From the NCBI GenBank assembly GCA_945902775.1, contig CAMDMY010000020.1, positions 1 through 41,882 on the forward strand: a stretch of DNA of 41,882 bases. The letters run 5' to 3'. Of the stretch, positions 26,181-32,965 are shown piece by piece. This DNA is from Chryseobacterium gleum. GTDB taxonomy: Bacteria; Bacteroidota; Bacteroidia; Flavobacteriales_D; Crocinitomicaceae. Numbering within the stretch: the first letter of the stretch is position 1; the number at the start of each line of letters is the position of its first letter. Position numbers and translations under genes: made by a program. The notes under the pieces were generated by a model. It made no database searches. It was not told where the DNA came from and saw only the letters and a program-made list of their open reading frames with translations.

Positions 26181-26861
26181 GTAATATTTTTTTGCTTAAA
26201 CCTTTAATTAATTTAAAAAAAATGAACCTTTTAAAATTAATTAATATATTGATTAATAGTAACTTAAGTATATATAACTTTTAAAAAGAATTTAAATAAA
26301 TTTAATGTACAACTTTAATTTCAAAAAATCAAATACTTAAAGATTTCCTTTTTTATACTATATAAATAAATATTTTTAAGATTTAAAAAACTTTATTCTA
26401 TTTATTAAGTGTGTTCATATGTGTGTAAAAAATATAAGAAATAATAGGATTTTAACTTATTAAAGAATTATTCATTTTTATAAACATGCTAAGTAACGCT
26501 ATTTGTTTGATTTTATTGATTTTAATAGTTTATTAACAAATACCATTGTTAACGCGATTGTTTATTTCTTTTTTATGAATTTAATGTAAACCCTGTGTTA
26601 AAAACGTTTGTAAAAAGTGTAAAACTGAAGTTAACTTTTAGTGCTTAGTTCAAAAACTATTTGGTTTGCAATAATTTATTTTAAATCAAAGAAAAATCTA
26701 TTATTAGTTATACACACTAATTAACAATCTAAATTTTATTTGTGTGTAAAGTTTTATTTTTAATCAACTGATAATCAACTACTCTTTATTTTTCAATTTT
26801 TAGAATGTGTAAATTTTCAATCAATTGTTAATTAAAGTGAGACAGTTAAAAAAAACGATTA
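26181..26861. other. Candidate replication origin: AT-rich, gene-free, DnaA-box-like elements
   Basis: About 680 bases without coding sequence and strikingly AT-rich, between two minus-strand genes. It holds a perfect DnaA box TTATACACA (26708-26716) and several near boxes in reverse orientation: TGTGTGTAA at 26420-26428 and 26741-26749 (the same 10-mer TGTGTGTAAA twice), TGTGTTAAA at 26594-26602, AGTGTAAAA at 26616-26624 and TGTGTAAAT at 26806-26814. It also holds repeated TTAACAA/TTGTTAA and an inverted TTAACAAATACCATTGTTAA. Two parS-type sites and mnmG lie 10-12 kb away. Part of the region must also be the promoter of the LytTR gene. No dnaA gene is in the window. Confidence 0.5.
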
Positions 26862-27992
26862 TTAGCTTATAAAACAAAACTCTTTAAAATTTTCAGGCGT
26901 TAAAATATGAGTTTTTGCAGTTGGGTAAGCATTTGTAAAAGCCAAGGTTATCTTGTGTTTTTTATCCGAATTCCATTTCATTTCATAGGCATTTAATTCT
27001 CCATATCGTTCCTCTAAATAATCTACTTCGCGTTGTTGATTATTTCTCCAAAAATAACTTTTAGAATTATTTTCTTTCCAAGCTTTCATTTTCATTCTGT
27101 CGCTTACTAAAAAGTTTTCCCACAATGCCCCAATGTCATTTCTTAATTCCAAAGGTCTGAAATCATTAATTACAGCATTTCTTATTCCATTGTCCCAAAA
27201 GAAAATTTTATTCATTTTAGTCACTTCTTTTCTTTCATTGGTACTATATGATTTTAGACGAAAAACAACAAACGATTTTTCAAGAAGGTCAATATAATTT
27301 TCTACGGTTTCTGATTTTATTTTTAATGATTTTGCTAATTCGTGAATGGAAACTTCAGAACCTATTTGATACGCTAACAATTTCAATAATTTATCTAACA
27401 ATTCTGGTTTACGTATATCTTTCCAAATCAATACATCCTTGTATAAATATTGTTCTGCTAAATTATTTAATAATGTTTCAGCATCTGAAGGATAATTACA
27501 AATATCAGGGTAGGACCCAAATCGTAAGTGAAAAGGAAGCGATTGTTCCATTTCAAAAGCAGATTTTGTAGGGTAAATTTCGGCTTGTGAAAATGGATAT
27601 AAATGAAATAATATATGTCGTCCTGTTAATGGCTCAAATACTTTATCCGAAATTTCTAAAGCGGACGAACCTGTAGCCACAAATTGAACCTCTTTAAAGT
27701 TATCAATCATCATTTTTAATACCAATCCAGGATTTAAAATACGTTGAATTTCATCTATCACAACAATTTTATGAGATCCTATTAATTCTTTAATTCCGCT
27801 CAATGTTATATTTTCCATTCTTTTACGAATAGCAGGATCATCCCCATTTAACCATAACATTTCTTGGTTTGAAAACAACATTTGAAGCAATGTAGTTTTA
27901 CCCACTTGACGTGCTCCTGTAATAACAAGTACTTTGTTTTTAAACATCCAATAAGATAGTTTCTCTTTTATAAGTCTTGTTTTTGTTTCCAT
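26862..27992 (-). CDS. AAA+ ATPase with C-terminal DUF4143 (intact copy)
   Basis: The 376-residue cytoplasmic protein has an N-terminal AAA (AAA_14-type) domain with Walker A GARQVGKTT (26-34), Walker B IVVIDE (Asp80, Glu81), a sensor region ATGSSALEI and an arginine-bearing LTGRH. A winged-helix-like middle (about 200-250) follows. The C-terminal DUF4143 domain has a PD-(D/E)XK-like pattern EVDYLE...AYEMKW (Asp324, Glu337, Lys339). Function of this abundant family is unsettled. The start is supported by a -7 element 20 bases upstream, which overlaps a pair of palindromic direct repeats. A second, degenerate protein of exactly the same length is encoded at 32966-34096. Confidence 0.9.
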   Translation of the reverse strand: METKTRLIKEKLSYWMFKNKVLVITGARQVGKTTLLQMLFSNQEMLWLNGDDPAIRKRMENITLSGIKELIGSHKIVVIDEIQRILNPGLVLKMMIDNFKEVQFVATGSSALEISDKVFEPLTGRHILFHLYPFSQAEIYPTKSAFEMEQSLPFHLRFGSYPDICNYPSDAETLLNNLAEQYLYKDVLIWKDIRKPELLDKLLKLLAYQIGSEVSIHELAKSLKIKSETVENYIDLLEKSFVVFRLKSYSTNERKEVTKMNKIFFWDNGIRNAVINDFRPLELRNDIGALWENFLVSDRMKMKAWKENNSKSYFWRNNQQREVDYLEERYGELNAYEMKWNSDKKHKITLAFTNAYPTAKTHILTPENFKEFCFIS

Positions 27993-28011
27993 TTTTAAAG
28001 ATTTATTTACA

Positions 28012-28076
28012 CAAAAGTAGTAAATTTTCCACTATAATGGAAAAATAAGTAGTAAATTTTCCATTATGATGGAAAT
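28012..28076 (-). promoter_or_regulatory. Promoter and tandem palindromic operator of the DUF4143 ATPase
   Basis: Two 29-bp near-identical direct repeats (28016-28044 and 28048-28076), period 32 bp or three helical turns. Each begins AGTAGTAAATTTTCCA and contains the inverted arms TTTTCCA and TGGAAA(A/T) six bases apart. The -7 element TACTTTTG (minus strand, 28012-28019) overlaps the first repeat. This is the geometry of two dimer-binding sites on one DNA face, between divergent ATPase and GNAT genes. Confidence 0.7.
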
Positions 28077-28118
28077 AATATAACTTTTATTGTATTTTTA
28101 TAAAAATATAATGAACCT

Positions 28119-28616
28119 ATGATTTTCCAAACCGAACGTTTAATAGTAAGACCTTTTAAAGAAACAGATTTAGATTTACTTTTTGAAATGATGAGTAATT
28201 CAATTGTAATGGATGCTTTACCTCGTCCAGTAAAAACAAAAAGTGAAACTGAAATAACATTAGAACAATTCATTCGACTGGAAAAAACAACTTCTACTAA
28301 ATGGTGGTGTATTACAACAAAATCAACTGACAATTTTATTGGACTTTGTGGTTTTAAAGAGAATGAAAAAAACGAACCAGAATTAGGTTATTGTTTTAAT
28401 GAACAATTTTGGGGCTTAGGTTACGGAACAGAAATTACCAAAGGACTTTTAGATTATGGATTTAATCAATTAAAGTTTACCAAAATAACTGCTGACGTTA
28501 CAAAGACCAATTTAAAATCGGTCAAAATATTAGAGAAGTTTATGAAACTTGAAAAAGAGTTTTATAATGATTCTGATAAATGTATGGATTGTAGGTATTT
28601 AATAGAAAAGATTTAA
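28119..28616 (+). CDS. GNAT family N-acetyltransferase (RimJ/RimL type)
   Basis: The 165-residue acetyltransferase begins MIFQTERLIVRPFKETDLDLLFEMM, the standard start of the RimJ/RimL (Acetyltransf_3) group. It carries the acetyl-CoA-binding QFWGLGYGTEI (about 103-113) and the TKTNLKSVKILEKF motif in which an Asn-x-x-Ser helix follows. Such enzymes acetylate protein N-termini, aminoglycosides or small metabolites; the substrate is not evident. It is divergent from the DUF4143 ATPase and convergent with the XRE gene (three bases between stops). A three-codon upstream frame (ATG at 28111) ends in a TGA that overlaps this start. Confidence 0.88.
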   Translation: MIFQTERLIVRPFKETDLDLLFEMMSNSIVMDALPRPVKTKSETEITLEQFIRLEKTTSTKWWCITTKSTDNFIGLCGFKENEKNEPELGYCFNEQFWGLGYGTEITKGLLDYGFNQLKFTKITADVTKTNLKSVKILEKFMKLEKEFYNDSDKCMDCRYLIEKI

Positions 28617-28619
28617 ATA

Positions 28620-28967
28620 CTACTTCACCAACCCTCTCAAAAACAAAACCTCTTCTTCCAACGATTTTATTCTTGCTTCGTATTGTTCAATTAATTTTTC
28701 AGGAATTTGATTGATGAATTGGTTAAACTTTCCAGATTGCGAACAATTATGAAACACTAAATTATCATCAAAAGAAACTAAATCAGTTGGTTCCATTTCG
28801 AAAATTTTGGAAATAGACGTTATTTTATCCCAATCTAATTTTATTTCATCGCGTTCTAATTTACTATAAGCACGTTGAGAAATACCTAATTGAGTAGCTA
28901 AATAATCTTGAGAAAAACCTTTTAATTCTCGTATTTGTCTAATCTTTCCTCCTAATCGCTTGTCCAT
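28620..28967 (-). CDS. XRE-family helix-turn-helix transcription regulator
   Basis: The 115-residue protein has an N-terminal Cro/C1-type HTH (about 5-62: GGKIRQIRELKGFSQDYLATQLGISQRAYSKLERDEIKLDWDKITSISKIFEM). Its C-terminal helix (about 85-115, IPEKLIEQYEARIKSLEEEVLFLR) is likely a dimerising coiled coil. This form is common in Bacteroidota and its targets are unknown. Direct repeats covering its own promoter suggest autoregulation. Confidence 0.9.
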   Translation of the reverse strand: MDKRLGGKIRQIRELKGFSQDYLATQLGISQRAYSKLERDEIKLDWDKITSISKIFEMEPTDLVSFDDNLVFHNCSQSGKFNQFINQIPEKLIEQYEARIKSLEEEVLFLRGLVK

Positions 28968-28976
28968 AACTTCTAT

Positions 28977-29018
28977 TTTAGAACCAAAAGTAAATAATTT
29001 AGAACCAAAAATAACAAA
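28977..29018 (-). promoter_or_regulatory. XRE gene promoter with direct-repeat operator
   Basis: TTTAGAACCAAAA occurs twice (28977-28989 and 28998-29010) with period 21 bp, two helical turns. On the minus strand TTTG (29018-29015), 22 bases and TACTTTTG (28992-28985) form a promoter 18 bases before the ATG. One repeat overlaps the -7 element and the other lies in the spacer. Confidence 0.7.
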
Positions 29019-29082
29019 TATTGTTAGTTTTTACAAATATCTTTAAAAGAATTATAATTAATCAATTTAAACTTAAAAATTT

Positions 29083-30834
29083 ATGAAAAAATTAGTACTA
29101 ACACTCTTAATAGGAGTAACCACTTTAACAGCTTTTGCTCAAGTACCATCGTATGTTCCAACAAGTGGTTTGGTAGGTTATTGGCCTTTTAATGGAAATG
29201 CGAATGATGAAAGTGGCAATAATAATAATGGAACTGTGAATGGAGCAACTCTTACTAATGATAGAAATGGAGTTGCTAATAAAGCATATAGTTTTGATGG
29301 GTTAAATGATAATATTTTAATTAATAATAATTTTTTTAATAATGGATGGTCTGAATTTACAGTTTCAATTTGGTACAACCTAAATCAACAACCAAATTCC
29401 AATAATGGTAATTCTTCTCATATATTATTTAATACTAAACCACATCATGGTATAGCACTTACAATGAATTGGGGAAGTTCAAATAAATATTCATTGTTTT
29501 TGGGAGATGGGGCACCTTCAAATAGTTGGAATGCATTTTTTAATTCTAAATCAACTCAAACTATCTCATTAAATACCTGGCGTCATATAGTTATAAATAA
29601 AATTGCTAAAAAATACTATTTATATATTGATGGTAATTTAGATGTAATTTGGGATTCCCCTATTTTGGTTCAATCTTATTTAACAAAATTATATTTTGGA
29701 TCTTGTGATCCTTTAAATAGTAGTGAAGTAATAAATGGAAAATTAGATGATATCGCTATATTTAACCGTGCTTTAACTCAACAAGAAATAACAGTTTTAT
29801 ATACTGGATGCTCAACCCCAACAGCAACTATAACCCCACAAAGCAACACAACTTTCTGCCAAGGAGGTTCAGTAGTTTTAAATGCTTCAACAGGAACAGG
29901 TTATACATATGAATGGTATAAAGATGGTAACCTTATAAATGGTTCAATAGCAAGTACTTATACCGCTAACCAAAGCGGTAGTTATACAGTGAAAGTAATT
30001 AATGGTTCTTGTAATGCAACGAGTTCTGCAACAACCGTAACGGTAAACCCTAACCCAACAGCAACAATAAATGCAGCGGGTGTATCTACTTTCTGCCAAG
30101 GCGGTTCAGTAGTTTTAAATGCTTCAATAGGATCGGGTTATACGTATGAGTGGTATAAAAATGGAAATATTATAAATGGTTCAATAACAAGTTCTTATAC
30201 AGCCAACCAAAGCGGTAACTATACAGTGAAAGTTATTAATGGTTCTTGTAATGCAACGAGTTCTGCAACAATTGTAACAGTAAATCCTAACCCAACTGTA
30301 AGTTTAAGTTTGGCTAATTTCATACATATAAAAGAATCACCAGTTACACTTGCAGGTTCACCTTCAGGAGGTACATATAGTGGTGCTGGTGTTGTTGGAA
30401 GCACTTTTAGTTCAACAAACGCAGGTTTAGGTAAAAAGACAATTACGTATAATTATACTACAGGAGCAGGTTGTAGTGGTTCAGCAACAGCAATAACAAC
30501 AGTTTACGATACAACAGCTTGTTCAACATTTGATACTTTATTTATCAATATAGCTGTAGCAGGTTTAACAGCACCAAACAATTTAGGAACACTAAAAATT
30601 TGGCCAAATCCAGCAAATGATCACATTACAATAGACAATGGAAACTATGGAATATTAAGTGGTTATTCAGTTAAAATAGAAACGGTTTTAGGTCAAGAAG
30701 TATTTAAAAGTGCAATTAACCAACAACAATTTTCAGTTGATCTTACAACTTGGAATGGAAAAGGTGTTTATTTAGTGCATGTACTTGATAATCAAAACAA
30801 TATTATTGAAACAAAGAAGATAGTGTTGCAGTGA
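29083..30834 (+). CDS. Secreted LamG/Ig-like-domain protein with T9SS C-terminal sorting signal
   Basis: The 583-residue surface or secreted protein has a signal peptide MKKLVLTLLIGVTTLTAFAQ. A LamG/concanavalin-like domain follows (about 28-245), opening with SGLVGYWPFNGNANDESGNN. Two nearly identical 79-residue Ig-like repeats come next (about 247-325 and 326-404; FCQGGSVVLNAS, GYTYEWYK, SGxYTVKVINGSCNATSSAT), then a further repeat-like region. The C-terminus, KIWPNPANDHITIDNGN to KGVYLVHVLDNQNNIIETKKIVLQ, is a type A T9SS sorting domain that directs passage through the type IX system. It probably binds carbohydrate or acts in adhesion. A hexanucleotide array and a terminator follow. Confidence 0.92.
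   Translation: MKKLVLTLLIGVTTLTAFAQVPSYVPTSGLVGYWPFNGNANDESGNNNNGTVNGATLTNDRNGVANKAYSFDGLNDNILINNNFFNNGWSEFTVSIWYNLNQQPNSNNGNSSHILFNTKPHHGIALTMNWGSSNKYSLFLGDGAPSNSWNAFFNSKSTQTISLNTWRHIVINKIAKKYYLYIDGNLDVIWDSPILVQSYLTKLYFGSCDPLNSSEVINGKLDDIAIFNRALTQQEITVLYTGCSTPTATITPQSNTTFCQGGSVVLNASTGTGYTYEWYKDGNLINGSIASTYTANQSGSYTVKVINGSCNATSSATTVTVNPNPTATINAAGVSTFCQGGSVVLNASIGSGYTYEWYKNGNIINGSITSSYTANQSGNYTVKVINGSCNATSSATIVTVNPNPTVSLSLANFIHIKESPVTLAGSPSGGTYSGAGVVGSTFSSTNAGLGKKTITYNYTTGAGCSGSATAITTVYDTTACSTFDTLFINIAVAGLTAPNNLGTLKIWPNPANDHITIDNGNYGILSGYSVKIETVLGQEVFKSAINQQQFSVDLTTWNGKGVYLVHVLDNQNNIIETKKIVLQ
29851..30297 (+). repeat. Two 237-bp tandem coding repeats (Ig-like modules)
   Basis: Units start at ACTTTCTGCC (29851 and 30088), a period of 237 bp or 79 codons. 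Long stretches of identity between them at DNA level suggest recent duplication or gene conversion. Confidence 0.85.
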
Positions 30835-30838
30835 GAAT

Positions 30839-30880
30839 AGATTGAGGCTGAGGTTGAGGTTAAGGTTAAGACTGAGGTTT
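30839..30880. repeat. Hexanucleotide array AGRYTR, seven units
   Basis: AGATTG, AGGCTG, AGGTTG, AGGTTA, AGGTTA, AGACTG, AGGTTT, starting five bases after the stop of the T9SS protein gene and before its terminator. Same unit family as 25276-25323. Confidence 0.85.
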
Positions 30881-30901
30881 TATAAAATTTAGTAATTAGA
30901 G

Positions 30902-30934
30902 CGGTTGTTTCAGATTTGAGACAACCGTTTTTTT
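30902..30934 (+). terminator. Intrinsic terminator of the T9SS protein gene
   Basis: A 10-bp stem (30902-30911 with 30918-30927, one wobble pair), loop AGATTT, then seven T. Confidence 0.9.
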
Positions 30935-30974
30935 GTGGAATTGGATGATTGAAAATATATTATTATGCGTTTTT

Positions 30975-31008
30975 CACATAGGATAGGGTTTAAACCCTAT
31001 TCTATGTG
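30975..31008. repeat. 34-bp near-perfect palindrome upstream of the KilA-N gene
   Basis: The half-site CACATAGGATAGGGTTT is mirrored with one G-T mismatch and no spacer. It lies 65 bases before the KilA-N start. It could be an operator, a cruciform or a second terminator, though no T-tract follows. Confidence 0.8.
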
Positions 31009-31072
31009 TAGGTAAAAACAAATAAATTTTTCTATTGTAAAAACTCAACTATTTGACTAAATTAGATAGGAA

Positions 31073-31912
31073 ATGAGAAAAATGATGAGAGTAAAAAACA
31101 ATAAAATAGACGTTCAAGGAATAAGTATAGTTGTATATAAATCTGATTTAGAAGATTATATATCATTAACAGACATTGCGAGGTATAAGGATATTAACCA
31201 TACTGATTCTATAATTCAGAATTGGTTAAGAAACAGAAATACGGTAGAATTATTGGGGTTTTGGGAAACAATTTATAATCCAAATTTTAAACCCCTCGAA
31301 TTCGAGGGGTTTAGAAAACAGGCTGGACTAAACAGTTTTGTAATGACACCTAAAAAATGGATCGAAAGCACTAATGCTATTGGAATTGTTTCTAAATCTG
31401 GAAGATATGGTGGTACTTTTGCTCATAAAGATATCGCATTAGAATTTGCCTCTTGGATTTCAATTGAATTTAAACTCTATGTGATCAAAGAATTTCAACG
31501 CTTAAAAGAAGTAGAAAACAACAGAGAAAAATTAGACTGGAATCTGCAACGAACTATCTCGAAAATCAATTACAAAATCCACACCGATGCCATCAAAGAA
31601 AATCTAATACCAAAAGAAATTTCAAAAACCCAAGCATCTTTTGTGTATGCGAGTGAAGCCGATATTTTAAATGTTGCCATTTTTGGAAAAACTGCTAAAG
31701 AATGGAAAGAAGAAGCACTTGAAAATACAGGAAATATAAGAGATGAAGCAACTATAGAACAATTAGTTGTTTTAAGCAATCTGGAAAGTATCAATTCGTT
31801 ATTAATTCAACAAAATTTATCGCAAAATGAACGAATTATTCAATTGAACAAAGTAGCAATTTCTCAAATGATTTCTTTGGTTCGGAATAGGAATGTTCAG
31901 CAGTTGAAATGA
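31073..31912 (+). CDS. KilA-N domain-containing DNA-binding protein
   Basis: The 279-residue protein has an N-terminal KilA-N domain (about 8-140: SLTDIARYKDINHTDSIIQNWLRNRNTVELLGFWE, then FVMTPKKWIESTNAIGIVSKSGRYGGTFAHKDIALEFASWIS). The following helical region is found in Bacteroidota chromosomal versions. KilA-N domains occur in phage and large DNA-virus proteins and bind DNA; roles of the bacterial forms are unknown. Alternative ATGs at 31082 and 31085 are possible. The coding sequence contains a perfect 26-bp palindrome at residues 72-81. No other phage gene is near. Confidence 0.9.
   Translation: MRKMMRVKNNKIDVQGISIVVYKSDLEDYISLTDIARYKDINHTDSIIQNWLRNRNTVELLGFWETIYNPNFKPLEFEGFRKQAGLNSFVMTPKKWIESTNAIGIVSKSGRYGGTFAHKDIALEFASWISIEFKLYVIKEFQRLKEVENNREKLDWNLQRTISKINYKIHTDAIKENLIPKEISKTQASFVYASEADILNVAIFGKTAKEWKEEALENTGNIRDEATIEQLVVLSNLESINSLLIQQNLSQNERIIQLNKVAISQMISLVRNRNVQQLK
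31288..31313. repeat. Perfect 26-bp palindrome inside the KilA-N coding sequence
   Basis: TAAACCCCTCGAA is followed at once by its exact reverse complement. It encodes FKPLEFEGF, part of the conserved KilA-N domain. Confidence 0.9.
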
Positions 31913-32209
31913 AATTTAAATTAATTATTCTTAAGGTTCCGAAAACTTCTAGTTGCAAATTCAGCGGAGCAGGAGCAGGGTTTATAAATTTATTTAGGCC
32001 GCTATTGTTTTTGGAATTAAAAAGACATAACTTTGTACTTTAAACAAACTGCTATACACAAAAACTAAAACAATCAACTTAAAATTAAGCAAGTATGAAC
32101 CCCTACTTCCCCATTAAATTTTAGATAATGCTATTATCTCATATAGAATATTTACAAAAGACTATTCGTTTAGTTTGTAATAAAGTTCAACAATTAATAG
32201 CCTATCTTT
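31913..32209. other. Gap with GC-rich patch, promoter and nine-codon frame
   Basis: No gene was recognised. A GC-richer patch (31962-32003) has GGAGCAGGAGCAGGG between short arms AGCGG and CCGCT. TTG (32005-32007), 20 bases and TAACTTTG (32028-32035) form a good Bacteroidota promoter reading right. The first ATG after it (32095) opens only nine codons (MNPYFPIKF) before a stop, so it may be a leader peptide or a gene remnant. Confidence 0.4.
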
Positions 32210-32731
32210 ATGTTTTATCAAATTGATAATACTCCTCCTAATCAAATAGACAGGGATTTGTTTTTGGTTAGTAATTTTTTAAACAAGATTTCAGTTGTTA
32301 CTTATAATATAGCAAAAGAATTTCATGATCTAACGATTGAAATTCCACACCTATATGATTTAAACATTTCTGAAGTAGTTGATTTAACGTTTAAGAAAAA
32401 CCTTTCTCCTATACTAACTTATATAGAGCTTGAATTTTCTCACAAAAAGGCTAATAATCATCAAAAATTAGTAAATAATGAATTAACAGGAGAAAATTTA
32501 AAACTTAAATTAACATCTCTTGATGCGATATTTATTAAAGGACACGATTTATTTGTTAATTTAATGAATGGTGAAAGCAGTTCTTTTGATTTGTTTCGAG
32601 TTTTAACTGATCAATTAAAAAGCCTTTTAAAAAGTATATTAAGCTGTTTCGGCTTCTGTCATATTATTTTTGATGAGGTATTTGACCTTTTATCTTCTTT
32701 TTCTGAAATGTATAAACGTATTTTTAATTAA
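32210..32731 (+). CDS. Hypothetical protein, 173 residues
   Basis: I do not recognise this protein. It starts at an ATG at 32210 with MFYQIDNTPPNQIDRDLFLV, has no signal peptide, and is predicted by eye to be mostly alpha-helical. An amphipathic C-terminal third has two cysteines spaced CFGFC (around residues 145-149) and ends SEMYKRIFN. Codon use is AT-rich like its neighbours. A promoter at 32005-32035 reads toward it. It sits between KilA-N and the degenerate DUF4143 gene and is followed by structured repeat DNA, so it is probably an accessory gene. Confidence 0.6.
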   Translation: MFYQIDNTPPNQIDRDLFLVSNFLNKISVVTYNIAKEFHDLTIEIPHLYDLNISEVVDLTFKKNLSPILTYIELEFSHKKANNHQKLVNNELTGENLKLKLTSLDAIFIKGHDLFVNLMNGESSSFDLFRVLTDQLKSLLKSILSCFGFCHIIFDEVFDLLSSFSEMYKRIFN

Positions 32732-32759
32732 AAATTGAATAAACGCTGGGTTATCGAGC

Positions 32760-32899
32760 GTTCCGCTGGAACTTAATTATACCCTTTTTCTAAAAATCCC
32801 AGAGGGATGGCCGAATTTTTAACAACGGATGAAACCCGTTGTATAAACAAGCAAGAAAAGTGATAAGTTCCAGAGGAACGGCCGAAATAAAAAACGGCC
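32760..32899. repeat. Structured intergenic repeat with covarying AGA-loop hairpins
   Basis: A set of small hairpins. A: GTTCC-GCT-GGAAC (32760-32772). B: ATCCC-AGA-GGGAT (32796-32808), followed directly by GGCCGAA. C: ACAACGG/CCGTTGT (32822-32842). D: GTTCC-AGA-GGAAC (32867-32879), followed directly by GGCCGAA. E: GGCCG/CGGCC (32880-32899). B and D have different but fully compensated stems, the same AGA loop and the same 3' GGCCGAA. No coding sequence was seen. Confidence 0.75.
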
Positions 32900-32965
32900 T
32901 GATTTGCATAAACATCAATATAAACACAGACCTAAAAACCAACACCCAATTCCTAACACCAAAAC

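Noticed and set aside
29851..30297. Tandem repeats as a CRISPR-like array
   Set aside because: The units are 237 bp, in frame and encode Ig-like domains.
31073..31912. KilA-N gene as evidence for a prophage
   Set aside because: No integrase, capsid, terminase or lysis gene is nearby; chromosomal KilA-N genes are common in Bacteroidota.
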